Assembly (NCBI GenBank): GCA_030620095.1
Contig: JAUTXW010003827.1
Location: 1-64,000 of the forward strand
Length of the DNA: 64,000 bases
DNA from: Kuschelorhynchus macadamiae
Taxonomy: Eukaryota; Arthropoda; Insecta; Coleoptera; Curculionidae
Reading direction: 5' to 3'
Shown here: piece after piece, positions 33,291 to 45,310 of the stretch
How positions within the stretch are numbered: position 1 is the first letter of the stretch
Layout of the letters: each line of letters opens with the position of its first letter
Position numbers and translations under genes: made by a program
The notes under the pieces: model-generated
Database searches by the model: none
Told to the model about the DNA's origin: nothing
What the model saw: the letters and a program-made list of their open reading frames with translations, nothing else

Positions 33291-34135
33291 GGTATTCCTA
33301 TTAATGCTATGTTTTAGTAATTACAACACAAACAAGCAGATGTGAGGACACATCTCAACAATTTTGCCTTTTGATTAAATACTTGTGAAATTTGTTTATA
33401 TTTGTTGAATATAAATATAACTGTTGGTGAGAAACAAGATCACGGAATACAGTTTCCACATCATGTATTAGTTAACAACAATGCGTATACATGTTTTCCA
33501 TTATTTTTAAATTGCGTTTGTGTCTTGATCAAATAATTGAATACGCATATTATGTGAAACTTACTTTATTAAGGTAAGTGACCAGGTATCATCAGTTATC
33601 AGTTTTATGTTGTGTTATAAATCAATACTGAATTGTTCGTCTTACTACAGTAAGACCTGTCCTTATACATGATTATTTTTTAGCCAAAAGAAGATGTAAG
33701 TAGAGTATCGAAGAACCGTTGGCGATCTGTCTCTGTTTTAGAGATATTACCACGGCTTTTGTTCTGATGAACTATCATATAGTATACCCTCCTTAGCCAT
33801 TCCTGCCAGGGGAGACACGAGTATCGGCCCACATGCACCGTTCAACTGCAAAGACCAAGGACCTACCACTTGGTTTGCTTCTTTATTCCCAGAGTGTCCC
33901 CATTATGGAATGTGTTACCAGCAAATGCCTTTCATTCTCCTCCTAATCTGCAAGTCTTTAAATCACGCATCAATAAACTTGCCCTGTCTTTATTTAAAGC
34001 TACCACGGTACCTAGTACTTAGGCCTTCGGCCTTCGTGGTCTGCTCATAGATAAAAGAAGCATCGAAACGTAGTGTACAATAAACGTATTCGTCCGATTT
34101 TTCCTTTATACCTGCACGTAAAGCTCAAAAATAAG

Positions 34136-34990
34136 ACCCAACATATAACAATAATTGTATAGTTTTCGGTCTTTTTTGTTCAAAGTATCAAAGGGTTCCC
34201 AATAAATCAGACCAAAACAATGTGATATACTTTTCTTTTATTACGATTTTTTATTCAGGAACATTTCGGCCGTCGTTAACCATCATCATGAGGCTAAAAT
34301 ACATAAATTTTGTTTATAAATTTTAAATTGTAAATACAAAGGACAGAAATATGGAATGACACTACAAGTAGATGTTTTGTTAATTTTGTGATAGGTTGAA
34401 AAAGAACAAAATATTACATACATACATTTAAATTCAAAAACGACAAACAAACGTAATTATAGCTAATACACGTTATATCTATATTGTTATTATTAGGAGG
34501 TAACCAAGAGAAAAGAAACAGACAAATCTTTTGTTTTTTGTATATCTTAAAGAAAAACATGTATTATTAATTTTTATTTTTAGTTTAATAAAGGCATCAA
34601 AACATGTAATACATAAACCAAATATTACCATACCTTTTTTTTTGAGAGGTGTGTTTTTAATATTTTTTTTTATTTCTACACAAGAAACACTCTCTGCAAC
34701 GTACGAGTTTCAAACTAGCTGTAAACATCGTATTGGAAGAATGTGATTTGGATATTTATTTTATAATTTGAACAGGTGAGGACACCTGTGGTGTTTTTAT
34801 TTAAATATTAAAACATTAATGGGTTGTCAACTGTTTTGCGACTGAAAAATATAAAACTATTTTTGGGTTTAAACAGTTTAACGCCAGATGTCAAATCGGG
34901 ATTTTATTCAGAGATTAATTTTATTTCGTTTATGCAATGTATTAAATTATTTTTTTGATTGATAAGAAAGAAAAAGAAAAATATGTTTTG
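34136..34990. other. Non-coding stretch with a weak hammerhead-like motif
   Basis: No gene seen. On the minus strand 34263-34292 reads ATGATGA, a stem region, then GAAAT; the first base of the CTGATGA core is changed. It probably belongs to the 3' end of PLE family E, which lies upstream in the minus sense. Confidence 0.4.
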
Positions 34991-35005
34991 ATGTTAAATA
35001 TTCTA

Positions 35006-36184
35006 TTAAATTAGATGTTTATAAAATGAAATTATGTTATCATAATCAGTTTTTTGATTAATATTGTTTGGAAACTTGTGAATGTATAACGATTCCAAAA
35101 TTAGTCTTTTGATACGATTTTCTTTAGTGTGTAGTATTGGAAAATTGTTAAAATCAAAAGCATGCAATGTTGTTAGAGAGTGGATACATAAGCCTGAATG
35201 CACGGGGTTTTTTTGTGCATTGTGATGTTTCACTGATATAGAGTAGGGTCACAAGACAAACATTCTAGTTTGTATACTAAATTACTTTGAAGTGTTTTAT
35301 CATCGCGAACTTTTGAAAATATTAGAGATAAGATTGGAAGGTTTCCAGGCTGGAGCAGCTTTAACAAATTGTAGAATTTTTTTCATTTGATTCTCAATCG
35401 TGTGGAAAAATTATATTTTTATGTATGAAATACTAGTCAAACTGTTTTGAGGGTTACTAACATGATTCCACTAAAAGTAACGTATCATCTACCTATCTTG
35501 TATAAAAAGGAATGTTAAAAGAGAAACTATTGAAAGCTTGCTGTTCAAGGGCAAAAAGAGCTAAGTCTGCCATTACTGGCGAAAGAGGAAAACCCATAGG
35601 ACAGCCGTATATTTGTTTATAAATATTATTGTTGTAGGAGAAAACACAGGAATTATAGTAGCAGAAACAAATTGGTTTTTAGGTATATTTGTATTCAGAT
35701 AATGATAATTTGTATTTATATAATCGATAGCGGTGGCAATCGGTGTATTTGTATAAAGAGATACCACATCAAGAGATATAAACTTATATTTTTTAGTTGA
35801 ATCTATTTTAAGATTTGTAATTTCAATTTTCAATTGAAAAGAGTTTTTAATAGTGTAAGGGGATTCTAAAACTAGGTTTTTAAAAATTAGTGATAAAAAG
35901 ACAGAAATAGCATAAAGAGGCCTACCAGTATTAGATACTCCAGGTCTAAGGAGCATGTTTTCTGTGTATATTTTGACTAAACTATATATTTTACATACAT
36001 TTCCATTGTGACAAATTAGCTTGTAATATGTGGTTTTATCGATATAAGAATTTTTGTACCATTCACTAAGCATGGAATTATTTTTATCCTGAATATTATT
36101 AATAATATTGTTTTGGATAGTACAATAGGTGTTAGTGTCTGACAACAATTCCATTATTTTTGAATCATACACTTGCTTATTCAT
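35006..36184 (-). pseudogene. PLE family E RT and GIY-YIG polyprotein, internally deleted
   Basis: The frame from 36184 to 35573 gives MNKQVYDSKIMELLSDTNTY, MLLRPGVSNTGRPLYA, and FISLDVVSLYTNTPIATAID (motif A). It is followed out of frame by MGFPLSPVMADLALFALEQQ and a VDDT active-site box near 35490. The palm end and thumb are then deleted; the linker VKAAPAWKPSNLISN and YKLECLSCDPTLYIS (GIY-YIG start, Gly missing) follow. The endonuclease C-terminal part (35233-35006) reads HAFDFNNFPILHT and LILESLYIHKF with its Glu. The sequence is distinct from all other families here. Confidence 0.85.
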
Positions 36185-36314
36185 TGTTACGCTAACATTA
36201 CTTTTTGGTTTTATTTACTTTCAATATTATATGTATGCATAACCTTAATATACAATACAAAAATTTATCTTATTTATAAGGATGATTAATCGTAATTTTT
36301 CTGGCTTATCCGTA

Positions 36315-36433
36315 GATATAATTATTACAGTGTAGTTTCCGAAAATCTACCCGTCAGCACGAATCTTTCTAATATTTACAATCACAATGATTCATCTTCT
36401 TGCCTTCTCCACTGCCAATCGCTTGCGTCATTC
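36315..36433 (+). repeat. DIRS inverted terminal repeat (left)
   Basis: gatataattattacag through caatcgcttgcgtcatt, matched in reverse complement by 39720-39844 (ggaatgacgcaagcgattgg at the start). A few substitutions and a small length difference are present. Confidence 0.85.
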
Positions 36434-36499
36434 TACTATGTAGTTACAGGACCTAATTAACGTCATAACACTGAAAAAAAGAATCTATAATATAGTATA

Positions 36500-37473
36500 G
36501 ATAATAATACTTAACCATAAGTTTATTGAATTGACCTACTGAAAAGGTTATAGTTTTACCTCTCTTGCAACTTAGAGTAGTGCTAGCAAATATGTCGTTT
36601 GGATCTTTTACGGGTCTATTGTAGAATTTAAAAAAATTATTAGGAGTGGGTGTCCAAGCTGCTGTATTCTTTATTTGTTCTACACTTATACATGCTCTAT
36701 AAACTACAGAAGTTGATGCATGGCGCTATGAGATGAGAATATAGATGTGTCTATGCCTCCTAAAGATAATGTTTTCTTGATCCAACGACTAATAGTCTGT
36801 GAAGAGGCAGCGCGAATTGGCTTTTTAAAAGTAACTATAAGATTTTTTTTTGTCTCGTGATAACGAAAAGTCTGGGATTTTTTAAAGTAATTCTCTATAG
36901 TGGATGCCACACGTAACTCTAGTATTACTTTAAAGTAAGGAAAAATTAGTATAGGTTGTATTCTAGTGAGTCCAGATATTTTTAAGTCAGGGACTTTAAT
37001 TAAAGAGGCTGCACTCTACTGGCAGATGTTAACGTCATAAGAGTAACAAGCTTATATGATAAATTCCCTATACTTAACGTCTCTATGGAATACCATTTTT
37101 CTAAATGTCTTAAAATTGGATCGGGATTCCATGTGGATGCATATTTAGGGTCTATGGAAGTAAATATTAAATTCAAAGTTGATTTGTAGGAATTTAATAC
37201 TGAGAAAGAATTTCCATTGTTTAAAATTTCCATTAAGAAAATAAGGTATGTTTACAAATTGTATTCATAAGGATTTACTTGCTGACATATACAAAAGTAC
37301 CAGAATTTTTTAAGGCAAGCCGAATACTGTTTCAGTGTTCCTTCTGCTAGGGAAGATATTATTACATTGATTGCAGTTTCTGGTACACCTTTTCTTAAAA
37401 GAGACCACCGAACAACTTCCCTACCACCAGGGAAATCTCCTTGTAGAGCAGATGACTCTCCCTCTCTCTTCAC
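36500..37473 (-). pseudogene. DIRS tyrosine recombinase, frameshifted
   Basis: The N-terminal core-binding part (37473-37252) reads LLRKGVPETAINVIISSLAE and LKQYSACLKKFWYFC. The next frame (37233-37000) gives LNSYKSTLNLIFTSI, LEKWYSIE and TLTSASRVQPL, holding the first catalytic Arg. The catalytic domain follows (36910-36704) with FKKPIRAASSQTISRWIKK and LSLGGIDTSIFSSHS. About four bases are lost in the H-x-x-R motif, after which RHASTSVVYRACISVEQIK, AAWTPT and FFKFYNRP (nucleophile Tyr) continue in another frame. All catalytic elements are recognisable but out of frame. It would act in integrating a DNA circle. Confidence 0.8.
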
Positions 37474-37536
37474 ACCATTACCACAATTCCTTTGTGGCCT
37501 TATTTAGAGATAGATATTTAACACTTCCTCCTCGTT

Positions 37537-38049
37537 TTATACAGGAAATGGCTGCTTGATTGTATATCTCAATAATATGCCAATATTATTTTTATGTTTT
37601 GCAAAAGACTTTAATAGTACGCAGGTCTGATCTCTTAGTAATTTATATGCAAGTTTGGCCCTAAAAACCACGGCACCCAGTTTCCCCACAAAAAGCTCCC
37701 CAACCTGTCGTTGAGGTATCCAAGAATATTTCACAAAAAAATTGGTTGGTTTTATATCCTGACCTAATCCAATATGTTTGTACTGCCAGTTTAGTTCCGG
37801 TAATAACGAATCATGAATACTATTTTTTTTTTGTTGATAATTTAAACAGTTATCTTTTAGAGAAATATGTTTTATTGTTTCAAAAGGTTTGATATGTACA
37901 AAACTATACGTTGTAGCTGTACATGCAGTTACAAGTTTACATATTAACATGGCAAATTCCCTTAATGTATATTTTTTATTTTTCTTTCTAAAACTAAAGA
38001 TTAATTTTTTTATAGCTAACATTTTTTCACCAGGCAACAAAATTTGCAT
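37537..38049 (-). pseudogene. DIRS RT thumb and RNase H region
   Basis: An open frame of about 170 codons begins MQILLPGEKMLAIKKLIFSF and continues with YTLREFAMLICKLVTACTAT, the connection typical of DIRS/BEL-like RTs, then LLPELNWQYKHIGLG and an RNase H-like tract AKLAYKLLRDQT. The RNase H catalytic Asp in the expected S-D-A-S box is not evident. The RT palm that should precede it is missing here and is found at 39190-39600. Confidence 0.75.
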
Positions 38050-38610
38050 CTCTAAAAGTTTTTGTATTCTTCCAATACATTTTCCGAGATTCTTACAGTA
38101 CGCTCAAAAACTATTTGGGATTTGAATAAAATGGAATTGATATTCCTTTAACCCATCCTAAAACATCTCGGTTCTTTGCAATATTTTTCCAAGCCTGTAA
38201 AATCTTGGAAGGGTACCTGCGTAGTTGCCTACCATTTGTGGTGTTATTGTTTGTTCGTCCTTTACTACTTCTGTAAATTTTTTGCAAAATAGAAATTCAT
38301 CTATTTCTAATGTTTTTGAAACTTTTTTGCAGCGTGTATTTAAGTGTGGCATGATTCGGAATTTTCTATGTAGAGAAATGGCAAATTGGACTTTGGTAAA
38401 TAACTGGCATACTTCTGCTAATGTTTTCAAATCTTGTGACTGCTCTGGAAGGTGAATCATCTTTTCTATGATGGTGCCCACTGCCGATAATCCTGCCGTC
38501 ATAAGTTTATCATGTTCAATGGCCGATTTGTTTAGGCAAGGTTGGATTTCGATATTTACTTTAGGGGGAACTAATGCCTTACAGTTGGCTGGAATATTAT
38601 AATTGTTCAT
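38050..38610 (-). pseudogene. DIRS gag-like protein joined to start of RT
   Basis: The 150-codon frame (38610-38158) includes NIPANCKALVPPKVNIEIQP, AIEHDKLMTAGLSAVGTIIE and IDEFLFCKKFTEVVK, the pattern of the DIRS gag-like ORF. In an overlapping frame it runs into WKNIAKNRDVLGWVKGISIP and FYSNP, the normal link from gag into RT. The RT then stops short and is joined to the thumb at 38049. A frameshift separates the two frames. Confidence 0.75.
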
Positions 38611-38689
38611 AACCTAGGATGTTAAAGTTCTGTTTTGGTTGTTGTTGGCGTGATTCGCCCTCCACTATGGTTATTTCTGGCTTCAAGGG

Positions 38690-39180
38690 AGTTTATGCAA
38701 CTGTAGGAGATATTTGTATTTGGTCTAAAGGAGATTGATAAAGGGTAACAGTGTTTTGTTCATATAGTTTATCTTCAGACGAGTCTGAAAAGAAAAACAA
38801 ATACCAAACCCTCAGTCCAATCCACTTAGTTGCATTTATTTATTTACTTATTTTAATATACATATATAAAATCGCTCGATTTTATATAATAAAGAATGTT
38901 TTCGAAACATCCGTAATAATTTTCAGGGCCAAACATCCAAACAAATTAATGTCCTAAACTTTTAAACGTAACACCACACTATTACATATTTACAGGCAGC
39001 GCACGTTGTCCTATATTCATATTATAAATAAAATCGCCTGATTTCATTATATTCTCTAAAAGTAATAATCCTTACTTTTATTTTATTAGTACGAGTTTGT
39101 TGTTTAATCTCGATTTTTAGATTCATTAAAATATTATTAAAAATAAAATCGCACAACTTTATTTATTTATGCTACCAGGA
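38690..39180. repeat. Insert with short direct repeats inside the DIRS element
   Basis: Between the gag-like frame and the displaced RT palm. It contains three copies of ataaaatcgc followed by an AT-rich tail (about 38867, 39027 and 39146), and two related blocks ending cacgttgtcctatat (near 39005) and cacgttctcctatat (near 39189). No coding content was recognised. It could be an inserted nonautonomous repeat. Confidence 0.45.
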
Positions 39181-39189
39181 GTGACACAC

Positions 39190-39600
39190 GTTCTCCTATA
39201 TATAAACTAGGGAATTGTTATGTAATGTTTAGAATCTAACGTACTTTTTTCTAAGTTAATTATAAACCCTAATTTTCCGAGCAGTTTTAAGGTGGTTTTG
39301 CTGTTTATTATGCACTCTGTTTTGGTTCTGCCTATTATTAGAATGTCCTCCAGATAAAAAACAGTTATTATACCCATAAATCGAGGTTTCCTTGCTACTG
39401 GTTTAAGAAGGGTAAACACTTAAAGCATTGAATTTAAATCTATAAAGATATTTTTTGTATTTTTTCTTTATCACTACTAAAAAAAAGAGTATGCATCTTT
39501 AAAATCTATTTTTAAATTTAATATGAAGCAATCTGTCTCATTTGGTAAATTTAATAACATATATAAGAAAAAAACCTACCTGAAGAATCTTGTGTTAAAC
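39190..39600 (-). pseudogene. DIRS RT palm fragment, displaced
   Basis: In minus order: NLKIDFKDAYS (palm motif A with Asp), then KYLRF-like and LLKPVARKPRFMG, then ITVFYLEDILIIGRT, where the Y-L-D-D active site has become Y-L-E-D, then LGKLGFIINLEKSTL. This is exactly the piece missing between the RT start and thumb at 38050. It lies upstream of gag, inside the inverted terminal repeats. Confidence 0.8.
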
Positions 39601-39719
39601 AATGGGAATAATAAGATGAATCACTGAATTTTATTTATTTGTTATTGCATTTCACGCATTTCTAACACAATTGATATTGTTGTCTGCCAAGTCGATTCGA
39701 TGCCGATGAGCACGAAAAC

Positions 39720-39844
39720 GGAATGACGCAAGCGATTGGCAGTTAAGAATATCAGGCGAGAAGATGAATCATTGTGATTGTAAATTTTGAAAAGATTCGT
39801 GCCGATGGGTAGATTTTCGGAAACTATTCTGTAATAATTATATC
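39720..39844 (-). repeat. DIRS inverted terminal repeat (right)
   Basis: Reverse complement of 36315-36433, ending agtttccgaaaatctaccca on the minus strand before the palindromic attattaca block. Confidence 0.85.
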
Positions 39845-42800
39845 AAAGACAATCGACGGAAAATTAATACTCTACCTGCTTTTCTGTAAGTTGGTGCTTC
39901 TGTATAGTATGGACATACCTCTGTATTAGCGTCAATATAAGTACATTTTTGGGTCAGTTCTAGTACCAGTTTTTGAAAAGTTGTCATAGTAATCGTATTT
40001 AATATTGTATAACTCTAATATTTCTGGTGGGATTTCTAAAAATGGTGGAAGAAAGAAAGAGACGTTTTGCGATATCCGAGTGAAAAACGAAACGATATCA
40101 AGATTAGCATTCCTGCCTTTGAATCTAAAACATAAAAAAACTCCTCTTAGTACAGTTTTTTAATTTTAGAATACTTTGGACTATATTACACTAAACGAAC
40201 AGACTGTTTAATTTCAAACAAAGGCAGTCGTAGATAGTTTTAGGCCATTTCTCGACCGTAAAATATTTTTATATAGTTGAAAATCATGCAATCAAAATAG
40301 AATGCGGGCTTAATTGTTATTCAGGTATCAATCAGTATAAATCTTGAAAATTAGCGTATCTTACAAAAAAGGTCTAAAGATCTATTTTCTGTAATATTTT
40401 ATAAGATTTTTTTTACCAGTTGGTTATCTACATTGCTTCTATTTGGTCTTAGGATATACACGCAGTTTTGTTAGTATAGTGAATATTTAAAAAGTAATGA
40501 TATCCATAAAATGTGTTATGCATTTAGGTTTTTAGAGGTATTTAAGGAGCTTTTTCCTCTATTTAATTTAATGTTCTTGATTAAGTTAATCTTAAAATAA
40601 GTCATCTACTTTTTTTGGGTTAACGTGATCATTAACTAACAATATTTTCGTATATTACTGTTCTTCCCAACACTTCTATCTTGATTTCAAGGCACAAGTT
40701 ATTAAATATGAAGTTTATAGAATATAAACTATTTTATATTATGTAGATTTTCTTTTCGCAAGAAAATTAGTAACCAGTTTATTTTAATTGACGATAACGC
40801 CAGACCACGCAGGGGGGCCAAAGTCCAAAATAGACTTTAAAAAATATTTTTATTAGAAAATTAACCTAGCTAGCTAAATCCCCAGACTACTTAAGTCTGG
40901 TTGTAAAATAAAGCACGCTTCTAGTTAATTTAAAACTTGCAAGCGGGAGAACCCTCTCGAAACAATGATCAGTGTTATTCATCAGTGAAATAATATTAAC
41001 TTTTTATTTTGCGCTAAGCGTCGAGAATGTTAAGAATTGATAGAGAAGTGGTATCTTTAAAATGGTATGGTATATTGTTTTGTTGTTTAACCTATTTTTT
41101 ATTAATGTGGCTATATAATTAATAAATTTAAAAAATTATAGTTGGTTTTTATTATCCACATTTTCTCATAACCGACTATTATAATAGTAATTTTTCAACT
41201 TGCTTTATGTCTGGAGGATATCAGTTGTTAAAGAACGAAGATCTATATAACATTATTTTTCTATTTCGTTTTTGCATTTTAATCCATTTTTTATTAAGAG
41301 AAATTTATACTAAATAAATTACCATACTCTAAAGTTTTATTTTTAAAATTTTCTCATAACCGACTGTTTTGCGTTTTTGATTTGTGACCGGTTTTGATTA
41401 AAAATAAATGTATAACTAGGTGGAGTTAAATTATAATATTTTGTTTTCTGGAAAAATCTAGAAAAAGCCAAAAACTAAACAAAATTTATCTTAATTTTTG
41501 TTTTGAACAAAAAAATTTGGACTGGTAATGTGAGAAGCGAAGACGAAATAGAAAAAAATAACAAAATGTTGGTTCAGTTTCACAATGGATTGTACAAATC
41601 TTATTAATATATATCGGGATATATTGTTTGAATCCTGCAAACACAATCTTAATAAGACTAAGGTATTGTCTTGAGCCTATTGTTAAAATTCTAAGGATAT
41701 TAAATATCCCGTTGTATTTGTAATAAATATTTTAGGAAATTAATAATACCTTTAATAAAACCTTCAAAATAATAAGACCCTCTGAACGTTCACTCTATTC
41801 TTTTCCTTCTTATCTATTATGTTACAGGGCTTATTTTAGAAAATAATATTTGATCCTGGCAAATTGGAAGGGTTCATCAAAACGGCCAATTAGGGGAGGC
41901 AAGTCAGTCAGTGGACCTGGAGGGTAGCTTTTCGCTGGACAACAAAACTGACACATGTTACACGCACACATTTTGATATGAAAAGTAAATTAAATAAAGG
42001 TGGGTCAAAAAGTTTTTAGAAGGGTTGTTTCCCGAATTTATATATTTGAGTTGACGTATACAGAAAGATGGGAATAATTGATAATATAAGTTCTTCGCAT
42101 TATTGTCGAATTAAAATTAACTAGTATTTTTTTCAATATTTCGATTAAGCTAATTATAATATAATTATGCTACTATTAATTAAAATGGCATTAATGTAGC
42201 TCGCACAAAATTGGTCAGAAATATTAATAATCAAAATGAACGTAAAGATGTAACATCTTTCCACATCTAGTTACCTTTAGGTTTTTAGTCTTTTATTATT
42301 ATACAATTTCTAAGAATTTAACGAAACATGACTTTTATTCTGCCTTTGGTGCTCTCGCTTGACCTAATATATTTTTGGCTGATGTCATTTTGATGTTCTG
42401 TTGTACAAAATTTTTAAAACCAAAGATCATATAATGTATATAAACCAATAAAATAAAACACTTTTACAAACATACTCGCGATTATAATTTGATTTCAAAA
42501 AAATGCTCAAATTAAGATATAGATACATCCTCTATGTCGGTAAGGACTCTATCAATATCCGATTTAATTTTAAAAATATACTTCATTAACTTTTTTAAGA
42601 ATATTTTATAATTAGTGGGATCCTCATTATTTTATGACAAAAAAACCTTTCTTACATTTTTCCAATTTATTTTTCAAATGTGCCGGTACCATTTTCAAAT
42701 ATCAATAAGATAACATATTGGTGTAGCGAAGTATACAATAATAATACGAATCGTTTCCTATATTAACAGTTTGAGTAACAAAATAATCGGTATTTCAGAC

Positions 42801-45128
42801 TCAATAGTAGTTAGACGTACATTAGACGTATTTTTAAAACAATTTTTGAATATGACTGTGACAGTCGATTACCAGATCTATCGAAATTCAGCAGTCATTT
42901 TAAAATTCCTGATAGAATCCCTGAGTGGTATTATAATTTTGTATTCTTCGAAATGTTAGGAACATAATTTGTTTGGCATATCTTATACCTAATTCCAATT
43001 CTTTTGATATTTTGACAAATTGCACACTCCTATCTTAGGATTTGTGTTGTGTGATGTTAAAAAAATGTTGTATCTTAACTAGCTCATCAATTTAGTGTTA
43101 GCTATTTTGAGCAGTCTAGTTTACCCAAAAAATGTATAACTAAGAATGGTTAAACGTATTATTATCTATTTAATTCCCTATGTTTTTTTACTTGCAAAAC
43201 CCTAAAGATATAAAATGCAATTTGGTGTCAAAAGATTTAAATGGATATTCTACGGATGGTTATTTTGACTACAAAATATTGTGTGAGCGTTCACAGCATG
43301 AGAATGGCTGCTTTTAAAGCATCTCAACTACGCCCCTCTCGTAGCTTAGTACTGCTTACTCCTATATAGACATGGATGAATATTTTGAGTACATTTCAAA
43401 TATTTCTTATCTAGCTAAAACTTAAGTAAGTTAAAGGATTCTTAAGTATTAGTTTTGATCTATCTCTTCCAACAATTACAGACGGAATATCAGAGATATT
43501 TCGAACAAGAGATTTAATTTGGCATAGAATTTATTATACAGAAAACAAGTCTATCAAGATCCTAAACGAAAACAAAAAAAAATGTAATGTCACAATTTTG
43601 TCAAACTTGATTAGATTTAATAGAAAAATGGAATTTATACGCCGCGCAATCTAGTGTTTTGTTCCTACAGTCGATTTTAGAAAACACTGCTAAGAGCAGA
43701 ATGTATGTCTCTAAAAAGTGGACGCCGGCGGGGATTAAGCGAATTTTTTTTTTGAAGATATTTTGAAAATTTCTATAAGAAGTTATATCTTAACAATTTT
43801 TTCTGCTTGTAAAACATTTTATACATAGATAATATGTATAATTATTAAATCAAATGCTTACAAAAAATTGAAAAATGTGTATCTCTGGCTATGTGAAGAC
43901 ATTTACATTATGTGGCAATGTACTCTAAAATAATTACGATAAAAATTCAACCATATCTTTTTAATAAGAAAGATTCTCATACAGATCTTCATAACTCAAA
44001 TTTGGTTTAAAGGTCCGTTAACACAACCAATAAATAAAACTGTAATGTTTGAACATTTTTTTTGTACTTAACGTAGCAGCTGTGTATAACAGATTGAGCA
44101 TCAATTTAAATGTCTTCCTCTTTGTAAATTTAAGAATACATATAGGAATCATTTATTGTATTACACTCTATATTAGCATAATGCCTTGTATATCTCTAAG
44201 TACTTGCTGGGTAATTATATAGGGGTGCCAAGACGTTTTATTTGGTGCAACGTATGTACGATTCCTCATAGCATGGGCACAATTTATATCCTTAACCAGT
44301 TAGGTTAGATTAGAAAGGAAGACTATTCCAATCGACTCCAGAGGAATGAAATTCGCTATTTCAGAGAAGCATATTGTTTTTTTAGTTATGTAGTTACGTA
44401 TATATTGTAAAATTGCTATTCTGGATAAAGATTATTATTATTAATTTTATTATTATTATTATTATTTATGAGGTTAAAAAAATCAAGGTCATCGAAAAAT
44501 TCTATATAATTAACTACCTCCTCAAAGAAAAGTTGGTTTACTATCAGGAAGTAAAATTAAATACCTAATTAAAGTTATTTGCTGTTTGAATTGGTCTAAA
44601 TACTATGTCAGGTAGTTTTTAGAACCTATTTATTCTCTTCTTAATGACACATTTGGCCAACTTAGCCGATTTCTTTTTTGTGCAATTTGATTTTCATCTA
44701 ATTCATCATGACCAATTTTATTGACGACAGTGTTTGAAATATTAAACTTTATAAAAATATTTTTGGTAAATATTAGCGTTTTCGTAATATTACATAATAC
44801 ATGCAAGAATGACTAACACATCTTATTTTCCTTATCATTTAGAAAGCTAGATTTGCTTTTAATAAAGTCTCCCTTTTTCTGTTTTTATTTAATTGGATCT
44901 TACAAGTCGCATTTACCGCGGTACGGTTTTAAATCTAAAAACTGAAATTACAAAATAAAATATATTATCCAAGATAAGTCTTTACTCAAATGTTTTCTAG
45001 GTCTGCTCTTTCAGCTTTGCAAACGTATACCGCAGAACTATTACTATTTTATATTTCGTTCATAAAATAGGTCAAATTCGATTAAACTTCGAATAATCAT
45101 TTTTAATAGATATATTAAAACATATATC
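39845..45128. other. Long AT-rich stretch, no gene recognised
   Basis: About 5.3 kb without a supported gene. Only isolated short frames occur (for example 42771-42959). A short (TTA)n tract lies at about 44428-44467. A comparatively G-rich block near 41880-41945 was noted but not identified. Confidence 0.5.
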
Positions 45129-45310
45129 CCCGTATTCACTAAAAAGGTTTAAGAGTTAGACCAGGTCTAGTTGCCATGGTACTTAAAACTCTTAGTTCGC
45201 CAGGTGTGTTTCGCTTACGTCACTGTCATTTTGTAATTGTGACATTTAGAAAAAATATTTATTGTCATGTTAGACCTGGTCTAAATTTAAACCTCTTTAG
45301 TGAATACGGG
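45129..45310. mobile_element. MITE, 182 bp
   Basis: Terminal inverted repeats of about 40 bp: cccgtattcactaaaaaggt on the left and the reverse complement of acctctttagtgaatacggg on the right, extending inward to agaccaggtcta on both sides. The interior (about 100 bp) has no coding potential. No clear target-site duplication is visible, so the superfamily cannot be assigned. Structure and size fit a DNA-transposon MITE. Confidence 0.8.

Larger units (their letters stand above)
29755..34135. mobile_element. Composite of PLE family F pieces in inverted arrangement
   Basis: A minus-strand 3' terminal region at 29755-30070 matches, in reverse complement, about 33330-34135: both include gtgtcttgatcaaata, a gttgtgttataaatcaatac block and the catcgaaacgtag motif. 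Within these arms lie a minus-strand RT and endonuclease remnant (31310-32445), a plus-strand RT N-terminal piece (32760-33290) and an inserted LINE 3' end (30110-31130). The left arm has a degenerate stem-loop plus GAAAC (29811-29840, minus). No TA array borders this composite, unlike families A, C and D. Confidence 0.7.
36315..39844 (-). mobile_element. DIRS-type tyrosine-recombinase retroelement, rearranged
   Basis: Bounded by inverted terminal repeats (36315-36433 and 39720-39844). In minus-strand order it holds: an RT palm fragment (39600-39190), unrelated-looking sequence (38690-39180), a gag-like frame (38610-38158), the start of RT, the RT thumb and RNase H region (38049-37537), and a tyrosine recombinase (37473-36500). 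DIRS elements normally read gag, RT-RNase H, recombinase, so the palm is out of place. About 3.5 kb long. Confidence 0.8.

Noticed and set aside
34263..34292. Hammerhead ribozyme on the minus strand
   Set aside because: The conserved first C of the core is A and the second core is GAAAT; kept only as a weak trace.
44428..44467. (TTA)n tract as the tail of a LINE
   Set aside because: No LINE coding sequence on either side; a plain microsatellite is enough to explain it.
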